Shown: in pieces, positions 36,077 to 45,399 of the stretch
Position numbering within the stretch: the first letter of the stretch is position 1
Layout: every line of letters begins with the position of its first letter
DNA from: Rhodanobacteraceae bacterium
GTDB taxonomy: Bacteria; Pseudomonadota; Gammaproteobacteria; Xanthomonadales; Rhodanobacteraceae
Reading direction: 5' to 3'
Length of the DNA: 64,000 bases
Assembly (NCBI GenBank): GCA_003142815.1
Contig: PLNP01000006.1
Location: forward strand, 115,308-179,307
Made by a program: the position numbers and the translations under genes
Notes under the pieces: model-generated
Database searches by the model: none
Told to the model about the DNA's origin: nothing
Seen by the model: the letters and a program-made list of their open reading frames with translations, nothing else

Positions 36077-37465
36077 TCAGGACGCGATCCGCAGAATATC
36101 GTTGTAAAACGCCAGACTCATCAAGGCCATGAGTAGGGTCAGGCCGACATATTGACCTGCGATCTGCACGCGTTCGCTGACCGGACTGCCCTTGACCAGC
36201 TCGATAAGGTAATACAGCAGATGGCCGCCGTCCAAAACCGGGATCGGCAGCAGGTTCAGGATCGCGAGGCTGAGCGAGATGATCGCGAGGAAATTCAGGA
36301 ACCACGCGGTGCCGAGGTGGGCCGAGCTGTTGGCGATCTGGGCGATCGTGATCACGCCGGAAAGGTTCTTCAGCGAGGCGCGCCCCGTCACCATGCTCCA
36401 CAGCATGTCCAGGGTCTGCCGACTGCGCTCCCAGGTTTCGCCGAACGCCTTCGGAATCGCTGCCAGCGGGCCGTAGTGCAGGGTTGCATCGTATTTCACC
36501 TCGGGCGGCTTCGCCGAGATTCCGAGCAGCCAGTTCGGCGCATGCTGGGTGTTGTCGCGCAGAGTCGTGATGGGATCCTGCGTATTGCGGATCGGCGTCG
36601 CCAGCAATGCGATCTGTTCACCGCCGCGCTCGATCTTGAGCGTCAGCGGCTTGTCCGGCGCGGCGAACTTCTGGATCGCGGCCGATACGTCGCGCCAATC
36701 GGTGATCTTGTCCGAATCGATCGCGAGAATCCGGTCGCCGGGCTTGAGACCGGCGCGCGCCGCGGCGCTGTCTGCCTGCACGGTGCCGACCACCGGGGAC
36801 AGCGCCCATTGGCGCGGTTCGAGGCCGATCTGGCGATACACGCTTTCCTCATCGAGGTCGCGGGGCAGCTGCGACAACGCCAGGGTGCGCTGGCGTTCGG
36901 TGCCGCCGGCATCGACGACGGTCACACCGAGATCGCTGCGATCCATGCCGCCCTGCAGCAGCGCCATGCTGGCATCGGTCCAGGTCCCGATCGTATTGCC
37001 GTTGATCGCGGTGATGCGGTCGCCGCTCTGGAACCCTGCACTCGCGGCGACATGATCGACGTGGCCGACAACTGGCTGGTAATCGGGCTTGCCGATCACG
37101 AACATCAGCCAGAACGCGGCCAGCGTGAAGATCAGGTTGAACGCAGGGCCGGCCGCGCTGATCGCCATGCGCACGCCGACCGGCTGGCGGTTGTACGCGT
37201 TCTTCAGATCCTTCGGATCGACGGCGTCGGCGGCCTCGCGTTCATCGAGCATCTTCACGTAGCCGCCGAGCGGAATCGCTGCGACGACGAATTGGGTGCC
37301 GTGACGGTCGAAACGTGACCACAGCGCCGGCCCGAAGCCGATCGAGAACTTGAGCACTTTCACGCCGCAACGCCGCGCGACCACGAAGTGGCCGAACTCG
37401 TGGAAGGTGACCAGCAGGCCGAGGGTGACCAGCAGCCACCAGACGGAACCGAAAAATTCACTCAT
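36077..37465 (-). CDS. rseP: Site-2 intramembrane zinc protease RseP
   Basis: A 462-residue polytopic metalloprotease that cleaves the anti-sigma factor RseA in the envelope stress response and clears signal peptide remnants. The zinc motif HEFGH is at residues 22-26 in the first membrane helix; two PDZ domains follow (about residues 120-200 and 205-290), and the third metal ligand lies in NLLPIPVLDGGHLLYYL near the C-terminus. Four transmembrane segments are visible. It lies 18 bases downstream of dxr and 76 bases upstream of bamA, the usual order. Confidence 0.96.
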   Translation of the reverse strand: MSEFFGSVWWLLVTLGLLVTFHEFGHFVVARRCGVKVLKFSIGFGPALWSRFDRHGTQFVVAAIPLGGYVKMLDEREAADAVDPKDLKNAYNRQPVGVRMAISAAGPAFNLIFTLAAFWLMFVIGKPDYQPVVGHVDHVAASAGFQSGDRITAINGNTIGTWTDASMALLQGGMDRSDLGVTVVDAGGTERQRTLALSQLPRDLDEESVYRQIGLEPRQWALSPVVGTVQADSAAARAGLKPGDRILAIDSDKITDWRDVSAAIQKFAAPDKPLTLKIERGGEQIALLATPIRNTQDPITTLRDNTQHAPNWLLGISAKPPEVKYDATLHYGPLAAIPKAFGETWERSRQTLDMLWSMVTGRASLKNLSGVITIAQIANSSAHLGTAWFLNFLAIISLSLAILNLLPIPVLDGGHLLYYLIELVKGSPVSERVQIAGQYVGLTLLMALMSLAFYNDILRIAS

Positions 37466-37483
37466 GGCGCGGGGGTTGGGTAC

Positions 37484-38662
37484 TCAGCCGGTCAGGGACG
37501 CGATAATACGTTGAGCGTGCCGACGCGCAGTTAAATCCGCGTCAAGAACGACTTCCAGATCGACCGTCGGTGCCACATCGACGGTTTCCACGCACCTCTC
37601 GATGATGTCGGGGATCGCCAGGAACGGCAGGCGCCCGCCGAGGAATGCGGCGACCGCCTCCTCGTTGGCCGCGTTCAGCACGGTCGTCGCGGTGCCGCCG
37701 GCGGCGAGCGCCTGATAGGCAAGGTCGAGACAGCGGAAGGTTTTGCGGTCGGGTGCCTCGAAGTCGATGTGGGCGATTTTCAGCAGATCCAGTGTGGCGA
37801 CGCCGGCCTCGACCCGCTCCGGCCACGCCAGCGCGTACGCGATTGCGGTACGCATGTCGGGGTTGCCGAGCTGGGCCAGCACCGAGCCGTCGACATATTC
37901 GACCAGCGAATGCACCACGCTTTGCGGGTGCACGACGACCTCGATGCGTGCGGCCGGCGCACCGAACAGGTAATGCGCCTCGATCACCTCGAGGCCCTTG
38001 TTCATTAGCGTAGCCGAGTCGACCGAAATCTTCCGGCCCATGCGCCAGTTCGGGTGCGCACAGGCCTGGTCTGGCGTGATCCGGGCCAGATCGGCGCGGG
38101 TTTTTCCGCGAAACGGGCCGCCGGATGCGGTCAGCAGGATGCGCCGCACGCCGGCGGCGGCGAGATCAGGACGGCCGCCCGGCAAGCACTGGAATACCGC
38201 ATTGTGTTCGGAATCGAGCGGCAACAGTTCGCCGCCGCCATCCTTGAGCGCGGCCAGCAGCAGAGGGCCGGCCATCACGATCGCTTCCTTGTTCGCGAGC
38301 AGCAGGCGTTTGCCGGCGCGCGCGGCGGCGAGTGTCGATTCGAGCCCGGCCGCGCCGACGATTGCCGCGACCACGGTGTTGCAATGCGCGCCGGCTGCGG
38401 CTTCGATCAGCGCTGCGGGGCCGGATGTGACGCGGCTGCGGACGCTGGCCGCGCCGAGCCGCGCGCGCAGATCCGCCTCGCAAGCCGGGTCGGCGATCAC
38501 CGCCAGTTCGGGGCGGAAACGCACGCACAACGCGGCCAGCGCGTCGACGCTGCGATGCGCTGCCAGCGCGGTGACGCGAAACCGATCCGGATGCCGGGTG
38601 ACGACATCGAGCGTACTGGCGCCGATCGAGCCGGTCGCGCCGAGAACGGCGATCGTTCTCAT
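37484..38662 (-). CDS. dxr: 1-deoxy-D-xylulose 5-phosphate reductoisomerase
   Basis: A 392-residue NADPH enzyme that converts DXP to 2-C-methyl-D-erythritol 4-phosphate, the first committed step of the MEP isoprenoid pathway. It shows the NADPH loop [14 protein letters not shown] (about residues 8-21), [27 protein letters not shown] with metal ligands, and [22 protein letters not shown] with the flexible-loop region after it. The ATG at 38662 overlaps the cdsA stop by four bases. ispE of the same pathway is at 56.7 kb. Confidence 0.97.
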   Translation of the reverse strand: MRTIAVLGATGSIGASTLDVVTRHPDRFRVTALAAHRSVDALAALCVRFRPELAVIADPACEADLRARLGAASVRSRVTSGPAALIEAAAGAHCNTVVAAIVGAAGLESTLAAARAGKRLLLANKEAIVMAGPLLLAALKDGGGELLPLDSEHNAVFQCLPGGRPDLAAAGVRRILLTASGGPFRGKTRADLARITPDQACAHPNWRMGRKISVDSATLMNKGLEVIEAHYLFGAPAARIEVVVHPQSVVHSLVEYVDGSVLAQLGNPDMRTAIAYALAWPERVEAGVATLDLLKIAHIDFEAPDRKTFRCLDLAYQALAAGGTATTVLNAANEEAVAAFLGGRLPFLAIPDIIERCVETVDVAPTVDLEVVLDADLTARRHAQRIIASLTG

Positions 38663-39486
38663 GGGCCGACGGCTAGGTCGAGCAGCGCCTTGCCGACGAC
38701 GAAGATCGGCATTGCGGCAAACTGGCTGTCGACGCGATCGAGCAGGCCGCCGTGGCCGGGAAACAGCGCGCCGGAATCCTTCACGTTGGCCTGGCGCTTG
38801 AGCAGGCTCTCGAACAAGTCGCCGATGATCGAGGCAACCACGGTGAGCAGCGCCAGCCCGACCAGTTCGACCAGCGGGATGCCGCGTGCGTCGAGCAACC
38901 AGCCACCGGCCACCACCAGCGCGCCGGCGCCGGCGAGTGCCCCCCAGGCGCCGGCGATGGTCTTGTTCGGGCTGATGCGGGGAGCGAGTTTGGTGGTGCC
39001 GTAGCGTTTGCCGGTGAAATAGGCCGCGGTGTCGGCGGTCCAGATCAGGATCAGCACGAACAACGCCCAGCGGTGTCCGTATTGCGGTTCGGCATGCAGT
39101 TTCATCAACGCCAGCCACGCCGGCAGGATCGCCAATTCCGCAGCCGCCAGCTTGATCGCCACGTTTTCGCGGGTCGGCGCAGCGGCATACGAAAAGTTAC
39201 CCAGCCACCATGTCGCGAGCGCCCACCAGACGACGCCACTGCCGATCACCCACCAGGCGGCGAGTTGGTCGCGGATCATCCAGAGCACTGCGAGCACGAT
39301 GGCGTTGACCACGACGATGCCGGCGCGAACCGCGATCGATCCGAGGCCAGTCAGCCGCGTCCATTCCCAGAGCGCCTGCAGGCACAGGACCCCGATGATG
39401 ACGGCGACCGCCACAGTCGGCAGGAACAGGATGATCGCAATCGCGATCGGGGCCAGTACCAGTGCGGTCAGGGTGCGTTGCTGCAT
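38659..39486 (-). CDS. cdsA: Phosphatidate cytidylyltransferase
   Basis: A 275-residue polytopic inner-membrane enzyme that makes CDP-diacylglycerol from phosphatidate and CTP for phospholipid synthesis. About seven to eight hydrophobic segments are visible. The CdsA signature near the C-terminus, [27 protein letters not shown] (spanning about residues 232-258, described by its key KD, PGHGG and DRVDS elements), is intact, and [12 protein letters not shown] precedes it. It is 12 bases downstream of uppS and coupled to dxr. Confidence 0.96.
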   Translation of the reverse strand: MQQRTLTALVLAPIAIAIILFLPTVAVAVIIGVLCLQALWEWTRLTGLGSIAVRAGIVVVNAIVLAVLWMIRDQLAAWWVIGSGVVWWALATWWLGNFSYAAAPTRENVAIKLAAAELAILPAWLALMKLHAEPQYGHRWALFVLILIWTADTAAYFTGKRYGTTKLAPRISPNKTIAGAWGALAGAGALVVAGGWLLDARGIPLVELVGLALLTVVASIIGDLFESLLKRQANVKDSGALFPGHGGLLDRVDSQFAAMPIFVVGKALLDLAVGP

Positions 39487-39498
39487 GGGCGGGACGCG

Positions 39499-40239
39499 TC
39501 AGTTGGCAGCGCGCACTTGCGCGGAAGTGAGACCGCAGCGCCGTTCGCGCTGCGCGTACTCGGCCAGCGCCGCGCCAAGTATGTCGGCATTGACGTCGGG
39601 CCACAGCACCTCGGTGAAATAGAGTTCCGCGTAAGCAATCTGCCACAGCAGGAAATTGCTGATGCGCATTTCGCCGCCGGTGCGGATAAACAGGTCTACA
39701 GGCGGTTGGTCGGCGAGACATACATGGCGCGCGAAACTCGCCTCGTCGATCGCGGACGGATCCAGGTCGCCGCGCAGCGCCGCCTGCGCGGTCGCACGTG
39801 CGGCCTGCACGATGTCCCAGCGACCGCCGTAATTGACCGCGACATTGAGGCGCAGCGCGGCGTTGCCGAGCGTGCGCGCCATCGCGGCTTGCATGCGCTG
39901 GACCAGCTCCGGCGAGAGCGCGGACAAATCGCCGACGAAATGGATGCGCACCCCATTGGCGTGCAGCTCGTCGACTTCGCGTTCAAGCGCTTTCATGAAC
40001 AACTGCATCAGCGCGCCGACTTCGCTTTCCGGGCGCTTCCAGTTTTCGCTGGAGAACGCGAACAAGGTCAGCGATTGGATCCCCTGGCGGCGGCAGAACT
40101 CGATCGCCGAACGCACCGCCTTCTGGCCTTCACGATGGCCGAAGCTGCGCGGCTGGCGACGGCGCTCAGCCCAGCGGCCGTTGCCGTCCATGACGATCGC
40201 GATGTGGCGCGGAATGCGGTGAGCGGCGTCGGAATCCAT
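39499..40239 (-). CDS. uppS: Undecaprenyl diphosphate synthase (cis-prenyltransferase)
   Basis: A 246-residue cytosolic enzyme that elongates farnesyl diphosphate with IPP to the C55 carrier lipid for peptidoglycan and O-antigen. [13 protein letters not shown] carries the catalytic aspartate D18 and the pyrophosphate-binding GNGR loop; [27 protein letters not shown] and the C-terminal [27 protein letters not shown] motifs are intact. The start at 40239 was kept; an upstream in-frame ATG is not evident in this frame. A palindromic repeat separates it from frr. Confidence 0.97.
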   Translation of the reverse strand: MDSDAAHRIPRHIAIVMDGNGRWAERRRQPRSFGHREGQKAVRSAIEFCRRQGIQSLTLFAFSSENWKRPESEVGALMQLFMKALEREVDELHANGVRIHFVGDLSALSPELVQRMQAAMARTLGNAALRLNVAVNYGGRWDIVQAARATAQAALRGDLDPSAIDEASFARHVCLADQPPVDLFIRTGGEMRISNFLLWQIAYAELYFTEVLWPDVNADILGAALAEYAQRERRCGLTSAQVRAAN

Positions 40240-40273
40240 GGGTCCACATTCATGGGGGAAAGGAAAGCGGTGA

Positions 40274-40348
40274 TGTGGGAGCGCCGGAAGGCGCGATGCC
40301 TTGCGTTGACCGAAGCAGAAAAGTCATCGCGGCTGCCGCCGCTCCCAC
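40274..40348. repeat. GTGGGAGCG REP-like palindrome
   Basis: TGTGGGAGCG (40274-40283) faces CGCTCCCAC (40340-40348), with GGAAGGCGCGATGCC between, a pattern common in intergenic REP elements of pseudomonads and xanthomonads. It fills the uppS-frr gap. Related units occur at 48912-48978 and, as half copies, near 9016 and 41938. Confidence 0.65.
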
Positions 40349-40366
40349 CGGCATCGCAGGTCGCCC

Positions 40367-40924
40367 CTACATCGCCATCAACTCGTCTTCCTTCAGCTTG
40401 ACCACGCCGTCAACATCCTTGACGAACCTGTCGGTGTATTTCTGGATGTCTTCGTCGGCGCGGCGCTCTTCGTCCTCGGTGATTTTCTTGTCCTTAATGA
40501 GTTCCTTGACCTGATGCAGCGCGTCGCGGCGCACATTGCGTATCGCAACCTTCGCATTTTCGCCCTCTTGCGCGACATGCTTGGAGAGATCCTTGCGGCG
40601 CTCCTCGGTCAGCTGCGGCAGGTTGATGCGGATCACCATACCGACCGTGGTCGGATTGAGGCCGAGATCGGAAGCGAGGATTGCCTTCTCGACCGGACCC
40701 ACCATGGTCTTCTCGAACGGGGTGATCACGATCGAGCGCGCATCCGCGATCGCGACGTTCGCCACCTGGGTGATCGGCGTGTCGGTGCCGTAGTACGAAA
40801 CCTTCAGCGGCTCGATCAATGCGATGCTGGCGCGGCCCGTGCGCAGGCGTTGCAGGTCGTGCCTGAGCGCGTCGATGCTTTTCTGCATGCGCGTCTGGGT
40901 GTCGTTCTTGATGTTGTCGAGCAT
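40367..40924 (-). CDS. frr: Ribosome recycling factor
   Basis: A 185-residue tRNA-shaped protein that splits post-termination ribosomes together with EF-G and IF3. It shows the family pattern throughout: LRTGRASIALIEPLKVSYYGTDTPI near residues 28-52, the PFEKTMVGPVEKAI stretch, and the C-terminal long helix with VKELIKDKKITEDEERRADEDIQK. The frame is open upstream; the ATG at 40924 (MLDNIKNDTQTRM) is the standard start, with MDKGGLA seven codons earlier as an alternative. It is 227 bases downstream of pyrH. Confidence 0.97.
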   Translation of the reverse strand: MLDNIKNDTQTRMQKSIDALRHDLQRLRTGRASIALIEPLKVSYYGTDTPITQVANVAIADARSIVITPFEKTMVGPVEKAILASDLGLNPTTVGMVIRINLPQLTEERRKDLSKHVAQEGENAKVAIRNVRRDALHQVKELIKDKKITEDEERRADEDIQKYTDRFVKDVDGVVKLKEDELMAM

Positions 40925-41151
40925 GGCGAGGCCACCCTTGTCCATCGTGCAAGTGACCGGCGAGTATAGCAGCGGGCGCCGCGGCGTCGTGCCTGCTATG
41001 GCGTCATGGGCGTTGCTCACGCGCGTGCGCAATACTTTGTTGTATTGCGCGCGGCAGCGTTCAAGCCGGCGCGATGACCAGCACTTCCGCGCCCGGCATG
41101 TCGGTGATCCTGACCACGGCCTCGCCTGTTGTTCCGGATACTCCTGCGCCG

Positions 41152-41883
41152 TCACGCCTGGCCGTGGCCGCCGACCAAGGTGCCGATCTGCTCGCCGCGC
41201 AGGATGCGCATCAGATCGCCCTCGCGGGACATGTCGTAGATGCGCAGCGGAATCTTGTGGTCGCGGCACAGCGAGATCGCGCTGGTGTCCATCACTTGCA
41301 GGTTGCGCTGGATCACGTCGTCGTAGGAGAGCTGCTCGTAGCGCTTTGCGCTGGCGTCCTTGGCTGGGTCGGCGCTGTAGACGCCGTCGACCTTGGTGGC
41401 CTTGAGCAGCAGGTCGGCGCCGATCTCGATCGCGCGCAGCGCGGCGGCGGAATCGGTGGTGAAGAACGGGTTGCCGGTGCCCGCAGCGAACAGCGCAATG
41501 CGGCCTTTTTCGAGATGGCGGATCGCGCGGCGGCGGATGAAATCCTCGCAGACTTCGTTGATCTTGATCGCGCTCATCGTGCGCGCGGTGCCGCCGGCTT
41601 TCTCGATTGCGTCCTGCATCGCGAGCGCATTCATCACGGTCGCAAGCATGCCCATGTGGTCGCCGGTGACGCGGTCCATACCGGACGCGGCGAGTCCGGC
41701 GCCGCGGAAGATGTTGCCGCCGCCGATGACGACGCCGATCTGCACGCCGGCGCGCTGGATTTCGATGATCTCGCGGGCGAGGCGAGTCAGGACTTTCGGG
41801 TCGATGCCGTAGTCCGCTTCGCCCATCAGCGCTTCGCCGGAGAGTTTGAGCAGGATGCGTTTGTACTTGAGGTCGGCGGGCAT
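41152..41883 (-). CDS. pyrH: UMP kinase
   Basis: A 243-residue hexameric amino-acid-kinase-fold enzyme that phosphorylates UMP to UDP, regulated by GTP and UTP in homologues. Motifs are [11 protein letters not shown] at the N-terminus, [10 protein letters not shown] for nucleotide binding, [13 protein letters not shown] and [29 protein letters not shown]. The length is standard. It lies 349 bases downstream of tsf, past the tsf terminator, so it may have its own promoter. Confidence 0.97.
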   Translation of the reverse strand: MPADLKYKRILLKLSGEALMGEADYGIDPKVLTRLAREIIEIQRAGVQIGVVIGGGNIFRGAGLAASGMDRVTGDHMGMLATVMNALAMQDAIEKAGGTARTMSAIKINEVCEDFIRRRAIRHLEKGRIALFAAGTGNPFFTTDSAAALRAIEIGADLLLKATKVDGVYSADPAKDASAKRYEQLSYDDVIQRNLQVMDTSAISLCRDHKIPLRIYDMSREGDLMRILRGEQIGTLVGGHGQA

Positions 41884-42178
41884 GCTGTGAATCTCCGGGG
41901 GGCGGGCAAAACAGGCGCATTGTAGCGGAGCGGAACGTGGGAGCGCCCGCGCAACAGCGCAGCTGGCCCCCGAAGGGGCGTGCGCCTGGAACGCGTGAGC
42001 GCCATGGAAGGCGCAAGTAACGCCGGATGAGGGTCGGGCGAAGGTGGCAGCACTTCACTTTGACCGAACCCTCATCGCAACCCCTCTCTCCCACGGGGAC
42101 TTCCTTCGGCCGCCGAGGGGGAGAGGGGTTGGAACTCGACACCGATCAGGTTGTGCTTTGCGTCGCCGGCGGTACGGC
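41884..42178. other. Gene-free stretch upstream of pyrH with repeats
   Basis: No credible reading frame. It holds a half REP unit near 41938 (GTGGGAGCGCCCGCGCAAC), the inverted repeat at 42078-42131, and presumably the pyrH promoter, for which I see no convincing -35/-10 pair. Confidence 0.5.
42078..42131. repeat. 11-bp inverted repeat (CAACCCCTCTC/GAGAGGGGTTG)
   Basis: Arms 42078-42088 and 42121-42131 are perfect reverse complements and enclose GGCCGCCG-rich sequence. The arm is typical of dispersed intergenic repeats in xanthomonads. No second copy is in this window. Confidence 0.6.
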
Positions 42179-42212
42179 AAAAAAAGGCCGCGAGGATTCT
42201 CGCGGCCTTTTT
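42179..42212 (-). terminator. Rho-independent terminator of rpsB-tsf
   Basis: A perfect 9-bp stem GGCCGCGAG/CTCGCGGCC (42186-42194 and 42199-42207) with a 4-base loop. On the minus strand it is followed by seven T residues (42185-42179) and lies 21 bases past the tsf stop. Five T residues on the other strand could make it bidirectional. Confidence 0.92.
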
Positions 42213-42232
42213 CGAGGCGTATTGCGGCGAAA

Positions 42233-43126
42233 TCAGGCCAGGCCGGCCTGCTTCATGACTTCGGCGTGGAAGTCCTCTTCCTTCTTCTCGATGCCTTCGC
42301 CGACCGCGAGGCGGTACATCGTCAGCACCTGGGCACCTTCCTTCTTCAGCGCCGCCTTGACGGTCATGTTGGTGTCGAGCACGAACGGCTGGCCGGTCAG
42401 GGTCATCTCGGAGATGACCTTGTTGACCTTGCCCGACGTGATCTTCTCGAGGATCTCGGCCGGTTTGGCCTTGTCCTTTTCCGAGATCTGGGCGAGGGCG
42501 ATCTCGCGTTCCTTGGCGACAATTTCAGCCGGGACGTGCGCGGCCGAGACGTAGGAAGGATTCATCGCGGCGACATGCATCGCGACGTTGCGCGCAAACT
42601 CGGCTGAGCCGCCCTTGAGCTCGACCAGCACACCGATGCGGCCGCCGTGCACGTAGGCACCGACGGTGTTTGCGCTGTCCACGCGCACCATGCGGCGGAC
42701 CTGGATGTTCTCGCCGATCGTCGCGACCAGCGCCTGGCGGGCCAGGTCGACGCTGCCACCGCCCGGCCACGCCATGTCGAGCAGCTCCTGCACGTCCGGC
42801 GCGCCACTGGCGAGTGCCACCTTGGCGACGTCGTTGGCGAATGCGAGGAAGCTTTCGTCCTTGCCGACGAAGTCGGTTTCGCAGTTGATCTCGACCAGCA
42901 CGGCCTTGCCGCCGTCCCGATTCTCATCAGATTGGGCGAGCACGATGCGGCCCTCGGCGGCGACGCGGTCGGCCTTCTTGTCGGCCTTGGCCAGACCCTG
43001 CTTGCGCAACCACTCGATCGCGACTTCGATGTCACCATTGTTCTGGGTCAGCGCCTTCTTGCATTCCATCATGCCGACGCCGGAACGCGCGCGCAGTTGC
43101 TTGACCAGTTGTGCAGTGATTTCCAT
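42233..43126 (-). CDS. tsf: Elongation factor Ts
   Basis: A 297-residue guanine nucleotide exchange factor that recycles EF-Tu-GDP. The N-terminal UBA-like domain with [17 protein letters not shown] is followed by the core with [22 protein letters not shown] and [24 protein letters not shown], and the C-terminal dimerisation/coiled-coil part. The start at 43126 has GAGGA upstream; the ATG eight codons earlier is less likely. It follows rpsB by 156 bases and is closed by the terminator at 42179-42212. Confidence 0.97.
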   Translation of the reverse strand: MEITAQLVKQLRARSGVGMMECKKALTQNNGDIEVAIEWLRKQGLAKADKKADRVAAEGRIVLAQSDENRDGGKAVLVEINCETDFVGKDESFLAFANDVAKVALASGAPDVQELLDMAWPGGGSVDLARQALVATIGENIQVRRMVRVDSANTVGAYVHGGRIGVLVELKGGSAEFARNVAMHVAAMNPSYVSAAHVPAEIVAKEREIALAQISEKDKAKPAEILEKITSGKVNKVISEMTLTGQPFVLDTNMTVKAALKKEGAQVLTMYRLAVGEGIEKKEEDFHAEVMKQAGLA

Positions 43127-43282
43127 GGTGTCCTCGGATGACGGGAGCAACGCGCTTGGCGCGCCGCTCGTTTTGCAGATGCGTGGGTACGGATTCGCGA
43201 TCGGCCGCAGCGTTCCTGAGCAAAGCCGGGAGAACGCTGCCGCCGTCGTCGCGGGCCGCGATCATGCGGCGCGATCGTGAAC

Positions 43283-44182
43283 TTACTCGGCAGCCGGCGT
43301 CTCGCTGGGCGCATCGGGCTTGGCCGCGCGCTGCGGCGCCGGGCCACGACGACCGGCCGGCGGGCGCTTGCCCGGAGCCGGCTTGCGCGGACCCGGCTTG
43401 CGACGGTCGTCGCGGTCGCGCGCGTCCTTGTTGGCGACCGGATTGCCTTCGGCATCGAGCTCGACGAAATCGTCCTTCTCGTTCGCGGCAACCATCGGCG
43501 CCGCGGCCTTGCCTTCGAGCACCGCATCGGCGGCGGCGCTGGTGTACAGCTGCACCGCACGGATTGCGTCGTCGTTGCCGGGGATTGCATAGTCGGCGAG
43601 GCCCGGATCGTAGTTGGTGTCGACCACGGCGATGACCGGAATGCCGAGCTTCTTGGCTTCCTTGACCGCGATGTCTTCGTGGCCAACGTCGATCACGAAC
43701 AATGCGTCGGGCAGGCGATTCATGTCCTTGATGCCGCCGAGCGATTTTTCGAGCTTTTCGCGTTCGCGGCTCAGCGACAGCACTTCGTGCTTGACCAACT
43801 TGCCGAAGCTGCCGTCGGTGCTCATCGTCTCGAGTTCCTTGAGGCGCGCAACCGACTGCTTGACGGTGCGGAAGTTGGTCAGCAGGCCGCCGAGCCAACG
43901 CTGCGAGATGTACGGCATGCCGCAACGCGACGCCTCTTCCTTGATCGCGTCGCGCGCAGAGCGCTTGGTGCCGACGAACAGGATCGTGCCGCGCTTCTGC
44001 GCCAGCGCCGAGATGAAATTCATCGCGTCGGTGAACAGCGGCAGAGTCTTTTCGAGGTTGATGATGTGGATCCTGCCGCGCGCGCCGAAGATGTACGGCG
44101 CCATGCGGGGATTCCAGTAACGGGTCTGATGACCGAAATGCACGCCAGCTTCGAGCATCTGGCGCATGGTGACTTGAGGCAT
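43283..44182 (-). CDS. rpsB: 30S ribosomal protein S2 with long C-terminal tail
   Basis: A 299-residue S2 protein; the first about 240 residues match the family ([27 protein letters not shown] is the start region, with [26 protein letters not shown] and [33 protein letters not shown] pieces). E. coli S2 is 241 residues. The extra about 55 residues form a charged tail rich in proline, arginine and lysine ([18 protein letters not shown]). Such tails occur in some related taxa; function unknown. GGAG lies eight bases before the ATG at 44182. Confidence 0.97.
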   Translation of the reverse strand: MPQVTMRQMLEAGVHFGHQTRYWNPRMAPYIFGARGRIHIINLEKTLPLFTDAMNFISALAQKRGTILFVGTKRSARDAIKEEASRCGMPYISQRWLGGLLTNFRTVKQSVARLKELETMSTDGSFGKLVKHEVLSLSREREKLEKSLGGIKDMNRLPDALFVIDVGHEDIAVKEAKKLGIPVIAVVDTNYDPGLADYAIPGNDDAIRAVQLYTSAAADAVLEGKAAAPMVAANEKDDFVELDAEGNPVANKDARDRDDRRKPGPRKPAPGKRPPAGRRGPAPQRAAKPDAPSETPAAE

Positions 44183-44223
44183 GATGAAACTCCACATGCG
44201 TGGGCGCACCGCGACTTGCGTCT

Positions 44224-44263
44224 GGTTATGCGGTGAAACCCGGGGTTGGACCTCCACATACCC
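44224..44263 (-). promoter_or_regulatory. Candidate S2 autoregulatory leader hairpin
   Basis: In the rpsB leader, 42 bases before the start codon, GGGTATGTGG (minus strand, 44263-44254) can pair with CCGCATAACC (44233-44224) with one mismatch and one wobble, enclosing GGTCCAACCCCGGGTTTCA-like sequence. Gammaproteobacteria carry a structured rpsB leader bound by S2, and the position fits. The match is by eye only. Confidence 0.4.
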
Positions 44264-44482
44264 GCCGCGTGCGACTCCTTGCGGAGCACCCCGAACGCGG
44301 TGACGATATGTGTGCGGATTCGGCTTTATCGCCGTTGCGGTCTTGCGGATTGCCCGTTTGGCCGCATTATTTGTTTCGAAGGCAACGACTTACGAAGTCG
44401 ATTCGACGAAACCATACAATCATAGCCGGTGTGGTACGTCCACGCCACCAATTCGTCCTTCCAACGCAGCTCAGCCCAATAA

Positions 44483-44599
44483 CCGTTCGCCCTGAGCCCT
44501 TCGATTCCACTCAGGACAGGCTGCGGCCCGGAGGGCCGAAGTGGAAGGGTGATGTGCTTCGACTTCGCTCGCTGTGCGAGCTACGCTCAGCACGAACGG
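44483..44599. repeat. REP-like palindromic element, second copy of the 4635-4780 family
   Basis: The left arm reads CCGTTCGCCCTGAGCCC then TTCGATTCCACTCAGGACAG; the right arm reads inward from CGAACGG (44593-44599) with GCTTCGACTTCGC. Outer ends are CCGTTCG/CGAACGG. It ends 32 bases before the map start codon. Confidence 0.68.
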
Positions 44600-44631
44600 C
44601 AACTGACGCATTGCCTTTACATCGAGATCCC

Positions 44632-45399
44632 ATGCCAGTCACTGTCAAAACACCGGACCAGATCGAGAAGATGCGCGTCGCTGGCCGCCTCGCCGCCGAG
44701 GTGTTGGAAATACTGGTTCCGCACGTCAAACCCGGCGTCAGCACCGAGGAACTCGACCGCCTCGCCTACGAGCACATCGTCAATGTGCAGAAAGCGATCC
44801 CGGCCAATGTCGGTTACAAGGGTTTCCAGAAGACGTTGTGCACGTCGGTCAATCATGTGATCTGCCACGGCATTCCGAACCCGGGCAAGATCCTCAAGGA
44901 CGGCGACATCGTCAACATCGACGTGACCGTTATCAAGGACGGCTGGCACGGCGACACCAGCCGCATGTATTTCGCAGGAACGCCCTCGGTGCTCGCCAAG
45001 CGTCTCGTCGACACCACGCTCGAAGCGATGCTGCTCGGCATCGGCCAGGTCCGCCCCGGCGCGACGCTCGGCGACATCGGTCACGCGATCCAGCGCCATG
45101 TCGAGGCGCAGGGCTATTCGGTCGTGCGCGAATACTGCGGGCATGGCATCGGCCAGATTTACCACGAAGATCCGCAGGTGCTGCATTACGGCCATCCCGG
45201 CGCCGGCATGACACTGCAGAAGGGCATGACCTTCACGGTCGAACCGATGGTCAACGCCGGCAAGCAGTACACGCGGGTACTGCCGGACGGCTGGACCGTG
45301 GTGACCAAGGACCATTCGCTGTCTGCGCAATGGGAACACACGCTTGTGGTCACTGATGACGGTTACGAAATCCTGACCGCGTGGCCGAGCGCTGCGTGA
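44632..45399 (+). CDS. map: Methionine aminopeptidase type I
   Basis: A 255-residue dimetal enzyme that removes the initiator methionine from nascent proteins. All five metal ligands are visible: two aspartates in NIDVTVIKDGWHGDTSRM, the histidine in GHGIGQIYHEDP, and glutamates in FTVEPMVN and QWEHTLVV. The length matches the family. The frame is open upstream through the repeat, but MPVTVKTPDQIEKMR at 44632 is the family start. It is divergent from rpsB, the classical arrangement, and its stop overlaps the glnD start (TGATG). Confidence 0.97.
   Translation: MPVTVKTPDQIEKMRVAGRLAAEVLEILVPHVKPGVSTEELDRLAYEHIVNVQKAIPANVGYKGFQKTLCTSVNHVICHGIPNPGKILKDGDIVNIDVTVIKDGWHGDTSRMYFAGTPSVLAKRLVDTTLEAMLLGIGQVRPGATLGDIGHAIQRHVEAQGYSVVREYCGHGIGQIYHEDPQVLHYGHPGAGMTLQKGMTFTVEPMVNAGKQYTRVLPDGWTVVTKDHSLSAQWEHTLVVTDDGYEILTAWPSAA

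Larger units (their letters stand above)
44183..44631. other. Divergent rpsB/map intergenic region
   Basis: A 449-base gene-free region holding the rpsB leader, the promoters of both transcription units and, near map, the REP-like palindrome at 44483-44599. A TATGAT hexamer near 44417-44422 on the minus strand could be a -10 box for rpsB, but no matching -35 is convincing. Confidence 0.4.
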
